NCBI GenBank assembly: GCA_963802355.1
Contig: CAWDIV010000025.1
Location: forward strand, 14,768-78,767
DNA: 64,000 bases
Direction of reading: 5' to 3'
Origin: SG8-41 sp963802355
GTDB taxonomy: Bacteria; Pseudomonadota; Gammaproteobacteria; Burkholderiales; SG8-41
Shown here: positions 36,747 to 45,548 of the stretch, in pieces
Layout of the letters: each line of letters starts with the position of its first letter
Position numbering within the stretch: the stretch's first letter is position 1
Notes under the pieces: model-generated
Told to the model about the DNA's origin: nothing
The model's database searches: none
What the model saw: the letters and a program-made list of their open reading frames with translations, nothing else
Translations under genes and position numbers: made by a program

Positions 36747-37715
36747 ATGGATTTAAAGCAGCTCGAATACTTCGTGCGTGTTGCCGAGATGGGCGGCTTC
36801 ACCAAAGCCGCGTCCATGCTGACGATTACCCAGCCCGCACTCAGTCACCAAGTCCGCCAACTCGAAGTCGAGCTACGACAGTCGCTCCTGTATCGCAATG
36901 GGCGCGGCGTCGCCCTGACCGACGCGGGCAAGTCCCTGCTCACGCACGCGCGGGGCATACTCGCGCATGTCAAGCGCGCGGAGGAGGAGGTCGCGCATGG
37001 CAGAGGTACGCTCGTGGGCCACGTGACCGTTGGATTGCCCACGGGCGTCGCGAGACGCCTGACGCTTCCGTTGATGAAACACTTCCGCAGCCGCTATCCC
37101 AACGCGACTTGCGCCATCAGGGAAGGACTATCCGTGGACATGGTCGAGGGCGTCATCACGGGACGCGTCGACATCGCCATGATCTACAACCCGGTGCCGT
37201 CACCGGCCATCGACATTGCGCCACTGACAGAGTTGGAAATGTTTCTGATTGCGCCACGCAGCGACCGCGGGAAGGGGCCGCTCGCACCGGTTCCGGTGAG
37301 AGACTTGCCGAATTACCCGCTGATCTCCCCGAGCCGCCCCAACGCCAATCGCGCGTGGATAGAAACGGAAATGGCCCACCATGGTCTCAAGCCGAAGATC
37401 GCGATCGAGGTCGACGGAATCGCCCCTACGCTTGACCTCGTTCTCGGGGGCTACGGTTACGCCATACTCCCCATGTACCTGTTGTGGGCTCATGGCTTCG
37501 CGTCCAAGCTCACCGCCGTACCCATCGTGAACCCGACTCTCAAGGTTCACATGGCGCTCATCACTTCCGCGCACCGCCCGGCCACGCCGCTGGCGCAAAA
37601 AGTCCTCGCGTACATGCACCGCGCCGGCCTTGAGTTGCTCACGAGAACGAAGTTCCCGTATAACCCGCCATCCCGCTCGAAATCTCGTGCGCTGACGCGT
37701 GGCCGGAAGAACTGA
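36747..37715 (+). CDS. LysR-family transcriptional regulator
   Basis: 322 residues. The N-terminal winged helix reads LKQLEYFVRVAEMGGFTKAAS then LTITQPALSHQVRQLEVEL, followed by the GRGVALTDAGKSLL wing. The effector domain starts GHVTVGLPTGVARRLTLPLM and resembles the Cbl/Nac/CynR-like subgroup. It is divergent from the tannase-Bug operon with a palindromic site between, the classical arrangement for a LysR activator of the adjacent operon. An aromatic acid coinducer is plausible (inference). The end (RSKSRALTRGRKN) is basic and not conserved. Confidence 0.9.
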   Translation: MDLKQLEYFVRVAEMGGFTKAASMLTITQPALSHQVRQLEVELRQSLLYRNGRGVALTDAGKSLLTHARGILAHVKRAEEEVAHGRGTLVGHVTVGLPTGVARRLTLPLMKHFRSRYPNATCAIREGLSVDMVEGVITGRVDIAMIYNPVPSPAIDIAPLTELEMFLIAPRSDRGKGPLAPVPVRDLPNYPLISPSRPNANRAWIETEMAHHGLKPKIAIEVDGIAPTLDLVLGGYGYAILPMYLLWAHGFASKLTAVPIVNPTLKVHMALITSAHRPATPLAQKVLAYMHRAGLELLTRTKFPYNPPSRSKSRALTRGRKN

Positions 37716-37774
37716 ACTTCGCGGGTTCGGTGGTTCGATTTTCGTTCAGCACCCGTCAGTGGTTACTCCTTTGG

Positions 37775-37995
37775 CTAAACAATTCCCACCCACCACTGCG
37801 TCTTCCCTCCCGTTTCGACGTCGTATTTCCGCACGAAGTCGAGTCTGCCGTCGGCCCCGACCCGGAAGACGGAGAGGGCGGCCGGAATGTCGGTGACGCG
37901 CGACCCTTCGCGCACCTGCATCGGCGAGATGCTGGCAGCAACGAGAATTTTCCCGCTCGGGTCGAGCGCGAAGGTACGCACTTTCTTGAAGATGA
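37775..37995 (-). pseudogene. C-terminal fragment of a beta-propeller lactonase-like protein
   Basis: The frame reads VRTFALDPSGKILVAASI, an IPAALSVFRVGADGRLDF segment, and VRKYDVETGGKTQWWVGIV stop. This is the last one to two blades of a 6-phosphogluconolactonase-like propeller. Upstream of it is tandem repeat DNA, so the rest of the gene is missing. The remaining 37716-37774 holds nothing recognisable. Confidence 0.65.
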
Positions 37996-38007
37996 CGAAA
38001 TACGGGT

Positions 38008-38096
38008 GACGAGATGAAGGTGCCAGATTCTGAAACGCTGTTCGTCACCCTTATTCGTCACCCTTAATCGTCACCCGGTACTCGTCACTTGTTTAG
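38008..38096. repeat. CGTCACCCTTA-type tandem spacer
   Basis: TTCGTCACCCTTA occurs three times in degenerate form (38039-38072), followed by CGGTACTCGTCAC. The stop codon and last five codons of the acyl-CoA dehydrogenase gene lie inside. A related GTGACGAATAAGGGTCAC palindrome sits near the gene's other end (39287-39305). Confidence 0.75.
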
Positions 38097-39274
38097 CCGG
38101 AGGCATGCGTCGCACGGCCTTCAGACGCTGCGTCGCATCACCGGCGAGGTGCGACCAGATGATGCCGTCGCGGACCAGTTTTTCCGCCATGGCGTCCACT
38201 GCGCCGCTCGCCGCGGAGTGTATCTCGAGGTTCAAGCGGGTGACGCGCTGGATCACATTGGTGGCGTAGTTCATGACCAGCACCGGGTTGGGGGAGCGCA
38301 CGTGGTTGTCCATCTCCCACGCGACGCGCATCACGAACGAGCGCAGCGCCTCGGTCAGCGCATGCATCTCGTTCACCTTCAATTGCACGAGCTGGTGGTC
38401 GTAGAGCGGCTTGCCGCCGCGCCGCTCCTTCTTCGCGTGCCCCATTGCGTACTCGCACGCTGCATCGCACACGCCAAGACGCGTTGGCGGCGAGCTCGAA
38501 GTCGCTGAACTCAGCGGACGCGCCGCTGCGTACCTTCATGCCGCCGTTGACCTCGCCCACGACATTGGCGTGCGGCACGCGCGCGTTCTCGAACACGAGC
38601 TCGGCGTTCTGGTAGAAGCGCCAGCCGGCTTTGTTGAAAACCTTGCCGATGCGAAAGCCGGGCGTGTCGATCGGCACCAGGAAGACCGTCGTGCCGTCGC
38701 GCAGGGGCACGTCGGGATTGGTCCGCGTGTTCACGAAGAACAGCTTGCCGACGCTGCCGTTGGCGATGAAGGCTTTCTCGCCGTTCAATATCCACTCGTC
38801 GCCCCGGCGCTCCGCACGCAGCCGGTAGCCCGCCCTCGGATCGTCCTCGGGCGGGTAGCGGTTGTCCGAGCCGGCATTGGGCTCGGTGCTTCCGGAGCCC
38901 ATCACGAACGTGTCGTCGGCGAGAAACGCCTTGAGAAAGCGCTCCTTCTGGTCACGGGTGCAGAACTCCGCGATCTGGTGGCTCCATTTCCAGTTCTGGC
39001 TGAAGGCCTTCGACATGGCGCTGTCGCCGCTCGCAAGCTCCGCCATGACCAGGCCCTGCGTGACGAAATCCGCGCCGGGGCCGCCCCAGTCCTCGGGCAC
39101 GGCAAGCGTGCGGAAGCCGAGCCGGGAACCTTTACGGATGATCTCCCAGTCCCACGGCGCGAACCCGCCCTCCAGCTGATCGCGCGCGAGCGATGCGGCG
39201 CGCAGCTCTTCCCGCGCAAACTCACGCGCCTTCTGCTGCCAGCCGCGCTGTTCCTCGTTCAGTGAGAAATTCAT
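38071..39274 (-). CDS. acyl-CoA dehydrogenase, one frameshift
   Basis: Starts at 39274 with NFSLNEEQRGWQQKAREFA, the usual N-terminal helix. FVMGSGSTEPNAGSD is the flavin/substrate motif, DEWILNGEKAFIANGSVGKLFFVNTRT the middle beta domain. Near 38480 one extra base breaks the frame; it resumes LGVCDAACEYAMGHAKKERRGGKPLYDHQLVQ, the C-terminal helical domain, and SAASGAVDAMAEKLVRDG. About 400 residues joined. The catalytic base position cannot be assigned with certainty. The last residues KQVTSTG come from the tandem repeat. Possible role: fatty or aromatic acyl-CoA oxidation. Confidence 0.82.
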
Positions 39275-39544
39275 TTCATTCCAAAAAGTGACGAATAAGG
39301 GTCACTTGTATCATAAACATGCGCGAGACTCGAATCGAAGTCAATGCGCCGACGATGGGACAGGGCACTGGCGGCAGGCCGGAAGCGAACGGGCAATAGC
39401 CTTGGGATTATTCGATCAAGCGTGAGTCCACCAACGGGGCGCAGAAGCAGCGCTCCCTTTACCGAGCGGAAACGATATGGCAGCGCGGGATCGCGGGTAA
39501 ACTCAGGTTTTGTAATTACTGCTATCGCCGGATCGGAAGGAAAA

Positions 39545-40510
39545 ATGCTCAGCGTGAGTTTTCGGATTGCGGCCGTCCTGTTTGCGTTTGGCTGTCCGTG
39601 CGTTGCCGCATCGCAGGCGTATCCAGTCAAGCCGCTCCGCCTGATCGCTGCGTTTCCCACGGGAGCGTCGCAAATCCTCGCGCACCTGGTGGCGGAGAAG
39701 CTGAACGAGGCGCTGGGCCAACCCGTCGTGGTCGACTACCGGCCCGGAGGCGGCGGCAACATCGGCGCGGAGGTCGCGGCCAAATCGCCGCCCGACGGAT
39801 ATACGCTGGTGCTGCTGAGCGCCTCTCACGCCACCAGCCCGAGCATGTACCGGAAGCTCAACTACGACGCATTGAAAGACTTTGCCCCGATTTCGCTCGT
39901 CGCGCAGGTGCCCAACGTGCTCATCGTGCACCCGTCCCTGCCGGTGAAAAGCCTGAAAGAGCTGGCGCAGTTCGCGCGCGCCCGCCCGGGCAAGCTGAGC
40001 TTCGGCTCGGGCGGCGTCGGTTCTTCCAATCACCTTGCAAGCGAGTTGTTCAAGTCGCTCGCCAAGGCGGAGATCGTGCACGTGCCGTACAAGGGAGCGA
40101 GTATCGCGCTCACCAATATCATCAGCGGTGAAGTGGAGATGGTGGTGGTCACCGTGCCGGCGACGATCCCCTACATCGCCGCCGGGAGGGTGAGGGGACT
40201 CGCCGTGCTGGGCCCGGAGCGCGCGGCAACGCTGCCCAACGTGCCGACCAGCGCCGAAGCCGGCATGTCGGAGCTCGTGATGATCACGTGGTACGGCATT
40301 GCTGCGCCCGCGGGCGTGAGACAGGACATCATCGATCGCTTGAACGCCGCTACCGTGACGGGCATGCAAACGCCGGAAGTGAAGCAGCGGCTCTCCAAAG
40401 TCGGAATCGAATCGGTGACCAATACGCCGGCGGCGTTCGCGAGCTTCATGCGCGCCGAAGTGGCGCGGTGGGCGCAGGTGATCAGAGAGGCAAAAATACA
40501 GGTCGAGTGA
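39545..40510 (+). CDS. Bug-family (TTT) periplasmic receptor
   Basis: 321 residues from the ATG at 39545 with GGAAGGAAAA upstream; the frame is open further upstream but without signal-peptide character. Signal ends FGCPCVAASQ, mature chain AYPVKPLRLIAAFPTGASQIL. The ligand loop FPTGASQ lacks the usual GG pair, an unusual substitution at a position that normally contacts the carboxylate. HVPYKGASIALTNIISGE and NVPTSAEAGMSE are standard. It is not in an obvious operon. Confidence 0.92.
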   Translation: MLSVSFRIAAVLFAFGCPCVAASQAYPVKPLRLIAAFPTGASQILAHLVAEKLNEALGQPVVVDYRPGGGGNIGAEVAAKSPPDGYTLVLLSASHATSPSMYRKLNYDALKDFAPISLVAQVPNVLIVHPSLPVKSLKELAQFARARPGKLSFGSGGVGSSNHLASELFKSLAKAEIVHVPYKGASIALTNIISGEVEMVVVTVPATIPYIAAGRVRGLAVLGPERAATLPNVPTSAEAGMSELVMITWYGIAAPAGVRQDIIDRLNAATVTGMQTPEVKQRLSKVGIESVTNTPAAFASFMRAEVARWAQVIREAKIQVE

Positions 40511-40548
40511 CTAGAAGCCCGTCTCAAAAACAATTCAAAAACTATTCA

Positions 40549-40735
40549 GCCGCCGATGAACGCAGATGAACGCAAATAGAAATAGGACCAACCTCCTGAA
40601 TTGTTTTTGCTTTTGCATCGGCGTTAATCGGCGTTTATCTGCGGCTAATTCCCGTTTTTTATTTTTGAGTTAAGACAGTGTTTGATACTGCGCCGCTTCT
40701 ATCCGTGTTTATCTGTGTGTATCTGTGGCTGAGTC
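40549..40735. repeat. three interspersed decamer-type inverted repeats
   Basis: GATGAACGCAGATGAACGCAAA (arm, 40556-40577 region) faces GGCGTTAATCGGCGTTTATCTGCGGC (40619-40644), and a third block ATCCGTGTTTATCTGTGTGTATCTGTGG (40700-40728) follows. All are built from CAGATAAACGC/CAGATAAACAC-like decamers and occupy the 238 bases between a Bug gene and the DUF4112 gene. Confidence 0.7.
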
Positions 40736-40748
40736 CTGCAGTTCGTTG

Positions 40749-41261
40749 CTAGAACTGCTGCACAATCCAGCGCAGCACCAGAAACGCGAGTACGCCGAGC
40801 AGAACCAGTAAGCCCACCACCGCCGAGATGAGGACCACGGCGAACACGGAGCTCGAGCGCGCAGTCTTCTTCGGGTGGTCCAGCCACGCGTTCAGCAGAC
40901 GTACGTTGCGCTGATTCGCCTTCCAGGCCGCGTCGAACACATCACCAGCGAACGGGATGATGCCGACGATTCCCTCCACGAGTACGTTGGAAGCCATGCG
41001 GGCAAGCACGACTTTCGGAGCGCCCAGCCGAGCCGCCTCCTTCAATATGTAACTGGACAACAGCACCCCTATGAAATCGCCCAGGACCGGTAAGAGACCG
41101 ATGAGCGCATCCACGCCGATCGTGAACCGGGTGCCGGGGATCGGGATCGAGCTGTCCAGAAGCCAGGCCAGCCAATTCAGCCGCTCTCGCGCCTGGTCGT
41201 TTTCGACCGACTGCACCCGGCCTGAGGCGTCGATAGAAATGATGCGGCCCGAGGTTGCCAT
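40749..41261 (-). CDS. DUF4112-family membrane protein
   Basis: 170 residues from the ATG at 41261 (AAGGGGAATTCA upstream). The conserved DUF4112 core is readable: LNWLAWLLDSSIPIPGTRFT, IGVDALIGLLPVLGDFIG, and VEGIVGIIPFAGDVFDAAWKANQRN. A C-terminal hydrophobic helix (VFAVVLISAVVGLLVLLGVLAFLV) anchors it. The family has no known function that I can state. It is monocistronic as far as visible. Confidence 0.85.
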   Translation of the reverse strand: MATSGRIISIDASGRVQSVENDQARERLNWLAWLLDSSIPIPGTRFTIGVDALIGLLPVLGDFIGVLLSSYILKEAARLGAPKVVLARMASNVLVEGIVGIIPFAGDVFDAAWKANQRNVRLLNAWLDHPKKTARSSSVFAVVLISAVVGLLVLLGVLAFLVLRWIVQQF

Positions 41262-41444
41262 TGAATTCCCCTTCGCGTCTTGGACACCGCCGCGCGGAGA
41301 GCGTTCTGGTGTTGGCCGATAGACTCTGAAAGCCGACGACGAGCGGCGCACCTCAGCGCTCATCCGTGCATCGGCCGGCCAGGCGAAGGCCGGGTCTTGA
41401 AGGATCGGACGTGGCCGGAGATTTACCTCTTTCACCCATATCCG

Positions 41445-42284
41445 TCACCCGCGATGTCCCGTCAGAAAATTCCGGATCTCGCTGACGCAGCGCTCGGGAG
41501 CAAGCATGTTGACGCCATGGCCGTAACCTTCGAAGGCGACAAGCTTCGCCGCGGGCATGCGCTGCTGCATCGCCTTCATCTCCGCTTCCTGGGCTATCGG
41601 GCTCTTTTCTCCCGCCAGTATGAGCGTCGGCACCCTGATCTCGTGCAGGCGCGGCCACATGTCGCCCTCCGCCACCGCGCCGTCCATTGCCACGGCGCAG
41701 TGCTTGGGCGTCTTGTCCATCTCCGCGATGTACCACTCGCGCAGCGCCGGGGAAGCTTTCGTCGTGTCGAGGCGGTAGGAAAGGGTCTGCCTGCACCAGC
41801 CGCCGACGCCATACTTGTCGAAGGCAGCGGCGCGGGTCGCTTCGCCCAGAGTGTAGGTCGTCCCGATGGTCGACGAACGCTTGAACGGCGTGTCGCACAG
41901 CGTCAGCGTGGACAGACGCTGGCTATGCTCCAGCGCCGCCGTCATGCCGACGATGCCGCCGGAGGATTCGCCCACCCAATGCACCTTGTCTATTCCGAGC
42001 TTGTCCATGAGCCCGATGGCATCGCCCGCGAGCTGGCCGAAAGACATGCGCTCACCGGCGGGAGGCTTGGTGGTTTCGCCGCAACCGCGCGCATCGAACC
42101 AGAGCACGCGGTAGTCCGCTGCGAGCAGCGGCACCCACGGCGTCCAGAACAGCATGTTGCGCGCGTAGCCGTGGTAGAGCAGGAACGTCTGCGGCGGCGT
42201 CTCGCGCCACGGCGTCGTGTAATCGGCGAGATCGTAATGGATCTCGAGGTCCCCGACCCGAGCCTTTCTGAATTGCATTGCCAT
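41445..42284 (-). CDS. alpha/beta hydrolase
   Basis: 279 residues. The oxyanion loop is FLLYHGYARNMLFW, then RVLWFDARGCGETTKPPAG, the nucleophile elbow WVGESSGGIVG (Ser in G-x-S-x-G), the acid in LILAGEKSPIAQ and the catalytic histidine in FEGYGHGVNML. It belongs to the 3-oxoadipate enol-lactonase/aryl-esterase-like group; the substrate is not determined. The Bug gene upstream (42317-43291) ends 32 bases before its start on the same strand, so the receptor and the hydrolase are probably cotranscribed. Confidence 0.88.
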   Translation of the reverse strand: MAMQFRKARVGDLEIHYDLADYTTPWRETPPQTFLLYHGYARNMLFWTPWVPLLAADYRVLWFDARGCGETTKPPAGERMSFGQLAGDAIGLMDKLGIDKVHWVGESSGGIVGMTAALEHSQRLSTLTLCDTPFKRSSTIGTTYTLGEATRAAAFDKYGVGGWCRQTLSYRLDTTKASPALREWYIAEMDKTPKHCAVAMDGAVAEGDMWPRLHEIRVPTLILAGEKSPIAQEAEMKAMQQRMPAAKLVAFEGYGHGVNMLAPERCVSEIRNFLTGHRG

Positions 42285-42316
42285 CGATCTACGGTTTCCT
42301 GGACACCTGTATCTCG

Positions 42317-43291
42317 TCACTGGGGTGCAATTCCGGCTGCCTTGATGACTTTCTCCCACTTGGGCAGCTCCGCGGCAAAGACGGCGGCGAATTCGTCAGG
42401 GCCGCCCTTCGCGGGGTCTATGCCCTGGTTGAGTAGACGCTCTTTCAAGTCCGGACTGGCCAGCGCCTTCGTGCTTTCCTCGCCCAGCCGGGCGATCGCG
42501 GCGCGCGGTGTGCCGGCCGGCGCGAGCATGCCGTACCACGAAGTGGCGTCGTAGCCGGGCACGCCAGCCTCGGCCAAAGTCGGGACGTCCGGCAGAAACG
42601 CGCTGCGCGTGCCGCCGGCCACGGCGAGCGCGCGCAGCCGGCCCTCCTTGAGCTGGCCGATGACGGCCGCGGGTGAGCTGAAGAAGAGCTGCGTCTCGCC
42701 GGTCATGACGCCGATGGCCGCCTGCGAGCTGCCCTTGTACGGGATGTGCACCATGTCCACCTTGGTCATGGAGGTGAGCAGCGCCATTGCGAGATGGGTG
42801 AAGCTGCCGGTGCCGGCCGAGCCGTAATTGAGCGTCCCGGGCTTGCGCCGGGCGAGCGCCACCAACTCCTTGACCGACCTCACGGGCAGGGAAGGGTGCG
42901 CGATCAATGCTACCTGCCCATAGCCCACCAGCGTCACCGGTACGAGATCCTTGCGCACGTCGAACGACAGCTTGGCGAACAGACTGGGCATGGCGACGGT
43001 GACGTTCGCCACCAGCATCGTGTAGCCGTCCGGCGCGCTGCGGGCCACGGCCTCCGTGGCGAGCATGCTTCCCGCTCCCGGCCGGTTCTCCACCACCACC
43101 TGCTGTCCGATCGTCTCCGACAGCTTCTGGGCGAGAAACCGCGCCGAAATATCGGTAGCGCCGCCCGCAGTGAAGCCGACTACGACGCGGACGGAGCGCG
43201 CGGGGTACGCTTGCGCCCAGCCGTGGTCCGCTCCGGCGTACAACATGCAGCCCAGGACGAGCAGCCCCAGGCCCTTGGTCAGAACGTTCAT
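42317..43291 (-). CDS. Bug-family (TTT) periplasmic receptor linked to a hydrolase gene
   Basis: 324 residues; signal GLGLLVLGCMLYAGADHGWAQ, mature AYPARSVRVVVGFTAGGATD. ENRPGAGSMLATEAVARSAPDGYTMLVANV, HIPYKGSSQAAIGVMTGE and DVPTLAEAGVPGYD are conserved. It shares the strand with the alpha/beta hydrolase that follows with a 32 base gap. Start chosen at 43291 because a longer in-frame extension has no signal character. Confidence 0.92.
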   Translation of the reverse strand: MNVLTKGLGLLVLGCMLYAGADHGWAQAYPARSVRVVVGFTAGGATDISARFLAQKLSETIGQQVVVENRPGAGSMLATEAVARSAPDGYTMLVANVTVAMPSLFAKLSFDVRKDLVPVTLVGYGQVALIAHPSLPVRSVKELVALARRKPGTLNYGSAGTGSFTHLAMALLTSMTKVDMVHIPYKGSSQAAIGVMTGETQLFFSSPAAVIGQLKEGRLRALAVAGGTRSAFLPDVPTLAEAGVPGYDATSWYGMLAPAGTPRAAIARLGEESTKALASPDLKERLLNQGIDPAKGGPDEFAAVFAAELPKWEKVIKAAGIAPQ

Positions 43292-43408
43292 CAAGCAGTC
43301 TCCGACGCAATGGTAAACGGCGCGCACGCAACTGTCTCATGTTCACGTCGTGGACGGCGACACCCGGGGAAAACCCGCGCCGCCTCTCCTGTATAGTTGG
43401 AACGTGCA

Positions 43409-44651
43409 ATGAACGAGTTGCGCGGCCGCATCACCGGCCGCGTCCAGATGATGGAAAAGCAACACCGCAACGTACTCGGTGCTGTCGGGTTGCCAGGCGA
43501 CCCTGCAGACGAGCGGCACGACGATGATCTCGGTCACCGGGCTCGCGGGTTTCGCGCTGGCGAGCGACAAGTCCTTCGCCACGGTTCCGCTCACCTGCTA
43601 CGTGCTGGGCTCGGCGATCGCGACCATCCCGGCATCGCTATTGATGCGGGCGGTCGGCCGGCGGGCCGGCTTCCAGGTCGGCACCGGCTTGGGCATGGTG
43701 GGAGCTGCAGTGTGCGCGATCGCCATGTATGTCTCCAGCTTCTGGCTCCTGTGCGCCGGGATGGCGGTGATGGGCATCTACCAGGCGTTCGGGAAGTACT
43801 ACCGATTCGCCGCTGCGGACGCGGCCGAGGTCGATTTCCGGGCCAGAGCCATCTCGTTGACGCTGGCGGGTGGACTGGTGGGCGGCATCTTCGGCCCGGA
43901 GGTGGCGAAGCATACGGTCGATCTCTTTCCCGATCATGTCTATCTGGGCTCGTACCTGTCGCTCATCTTGGTCTGCCTGGCGGCGACGCTGTTCCTGACG
44001 CGCCTCGATATTCCCATGCTGTCGGAGCAGGAACGCAGAGACTCGGGCCGGCCGCTCGCGGAGATCATGCGGCAGCCCGTGTTCATCGTCGCGGCGCTCG
44101 CCGGGATGCTCTCGTACGGCATCATGAACCTGATGATGACGTCAACGCCGCTCGCCATGCACGCCCACGACTATCACTTCGACGATGCGGCGTTCGTGCT
44201 GCAATGGCACATGATCGGCATGTACGGCCCGTCCTTCATCACCGGCTCGCTGATCCACCGCTTCGGGGTGTTGAACGTCATACTCGCGGGGATCGTGCTG
44301 CTGTTCGTCTGCATCGTTGCCGCGCTGGCCGGCACCGGATTGCTCAATTTCTGGACTGCGCTGTTCCTGCTCGGGGTCGGGTGGAACTTCATGTACGTTG
44401 GAGGCTCGGCGCTACTCGCGGAGTGTCACACGGCGGCCGAGCGCGCGAAAACCCAGGCCGCGAACGATTTCATGATCTTCGTGACGATGGCGATTTCGTC
44501 AGCGTCTTCCGGACTGCTCCTCCATAAGAGCGGGTGGCACGCGGTCAACTACGGCTCGATCCCGTTCCTGCTGATCGCCTTGGCCGCCACGCTGTGGCTG
44601 ATGTGGCAGCGGCGCGCAGCCGGCCGGCTAAGGATGAAGGGAGAAGGATGA
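43409..44651 (+). CDS. MFS transporter, one frameshift near the N terminus
   Basis: The ATG at 43409 opens NELRGRITGRVQMMEKQHRNVL, then one extra base near 43478 precedes VLSGCQATLQTSGTTMISVTGLAGFALA in the next frame. Twelve hydrophobic segments can be traced, including IFGPEVAKHTVDLFPDHVYLG and AALAGMLSYGIMNLMMTSTPLAM. The family (often annotated as MFS transporter near Bug genes) has no predictable substrate. The last codons (RLRMKGEG) and the stop come from the GGATGAAGG-type repeat. Confidence 0.82.
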
Positions 44652-44688
44652 AGGCGGAAGGCGAAAGGCGAAAGGCGGAAGGAGGAGG
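44632..44688. repeat. GGATGAAGG then GCGAAAG/GCGGAAG tandem repeat
   Basis: Four to five heptamers follow the MFS stop. The block runs directly into the integrase remnant without any spacer. Confidence 0.8.
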
Positions 44689-44802
44689 AACTTACGCGCG
44701 GTCCAGCTGCTGCTGGGTCACAAAAAAATGGAGAGCACAGTCAGATACTTGGGCATCGAGGTCGATGATGCCTTGGAGATGGCCGAACAGACAGAGGTGT
44801 AA
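44689..44802 (+). pseudogene. C-terminal end of a phage-type tyrosine recombinase
   Basis: In frame: NLRAVQLLLGHKKMESTVRY, LGIEVDDALEMAEQTEV and stop. LLGHKKMESTVRYLG contains the conserved His (RxxH/HxxR region) and the catalytic tyrosine of the integrase family. Only 37 codons remain; upstream is repeat DNA. This is a phage/island integrase, not an integron IntI C terminus. Confidence 0.75.
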
Positions 44803-44847
44803 TACCGAACGTCAGCAATAAGGAAAAAATGCGCCTATCTGAGGATG

Positions 44848-44940
44848 GGCGCGATGCGGCCAACTACTGCCGCTCGGGGTCGCCGCGGAAATTTCCCGTG
44901 AGCGGCCGTTCGCGCCACCATACCGAAGTAACGGTAGCAG
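44848..44940 (-). pseudogene. possible C-terminal remnant of a VOC protein
   Basis: On the minus strand the frame ends SVWWRERPLTGNFRGDPERQ stop (44864). The intact VOC gene nearby ends SEWHRDRPFSGEGGKGRFPG, suggesting a paralogue tail. GGCGCGATGCGGCC (44848-44861) and GGCCGTTCGCGCC (44904-44916) also form an imperfect hairpin here. CTCGTAG heptamers fill 44967-45018. Confidence 0.35.
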
Positions 44941-45020
44941 TGAACGTGCCCGCACGGGGAGGGTCTATTCGCTCGTAGCTCGTAGCTCGTAGCTCTAGCT
45001 CGAGCTCGTAGCCCAGGTCG

Positions 45021-45536
45021 CTACGACGCGCTGGCAGCGCTCGTTTCCGTGCGCAGGTTCTCGTCCCAGGGCCCGGGGAATCGCCCCTTGCCGCCCTCGC
45101 CGGAGAACGGACGGTCCCGGTGCCACTCGCTGCGAGGCAACTCGTAGTAGACCTCGAGACCGTTGCCGTCGGGATCCGCGAAATAGACGCCGATGGACAC
45201 CTTGTGGTCTGCCACGCGGATGGGTATGTCCCTGTTCTTGAGTCGCTCGTACATCGCCGCCAGATCGTCGAGGTTCGCCATCCGCCAGGCAATGTGGTTC
45301 AGGCCGACCTGTCCTTTCTGCGGGCCGGGCGCGTTGTCGCCCACCTCGAAGAGGGCGATGTCGTGCGCGTGATCGGGGTCGCACGAAAGGAACGCGGCGC
45401 GCAGCTTCTGCGTCCCCGGGTGGTACAGAGTGTCCTGGGTGTGCAGCCCGAACACCTCCGTATACCAGCGGTGCGAGCGCTCGGCGTTGCGCACGTAGAT
45501 GTTGACGTGATCGAGGGCGAGAGGCTTGGTCGGCAT
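45021..45536 (-). CDS. VOC-family (glyoxalase/extradiol dioxygenase-like) protein
   Basis: 171 residues forming two beta-alpha-beta-beta-beta modules. Metal ligand candidates are LDHVNIYVRN (His near residue 9), VGLNHIAWRM (His about 80) and NGLEVYYELP (Glu about 127), the usual H-H-E set. HRWYTEVFGLHT is typical of ring-cleavage and isomerase members. The tail (RTETSAASAS) is not conserved. The ACT-domain gene lies 12 bases upstream on the same strand, so they form an operon. Confidence 0.86.
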   Translation of the reverse strand: MPTKPLALDHVNIYVRNAERSHRWYTEVFGLHTQDTLYHPGTQKLRAAFLSCDPDHAHDIALFEVGDNAPGPQKGQVGLNHIAWRMANLDDLAAMYERLKNRDIPIRVADHKVSIGVYFADPDGNGLEVYYELPRSEWHRDRPFSGEGGKGRFPGPWDENLRTETSAASAS

Positions 45537-45548
45537 ATCTCCATCTCC

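Noticed and set aside
44689..44802. Integron integrase (IntI) to go with the attC cassette
   Set aside because: The C terminus GHKKMESTVRYLGIEVDD matches phage-type integrases, not the IntI C terminus, and no rest of an intI gene is present.
905..45018. CRISPR arrays
   Set aside because: The tandem blocks have degenerate 7-10 bp units with no unique spacers and no cas genes.
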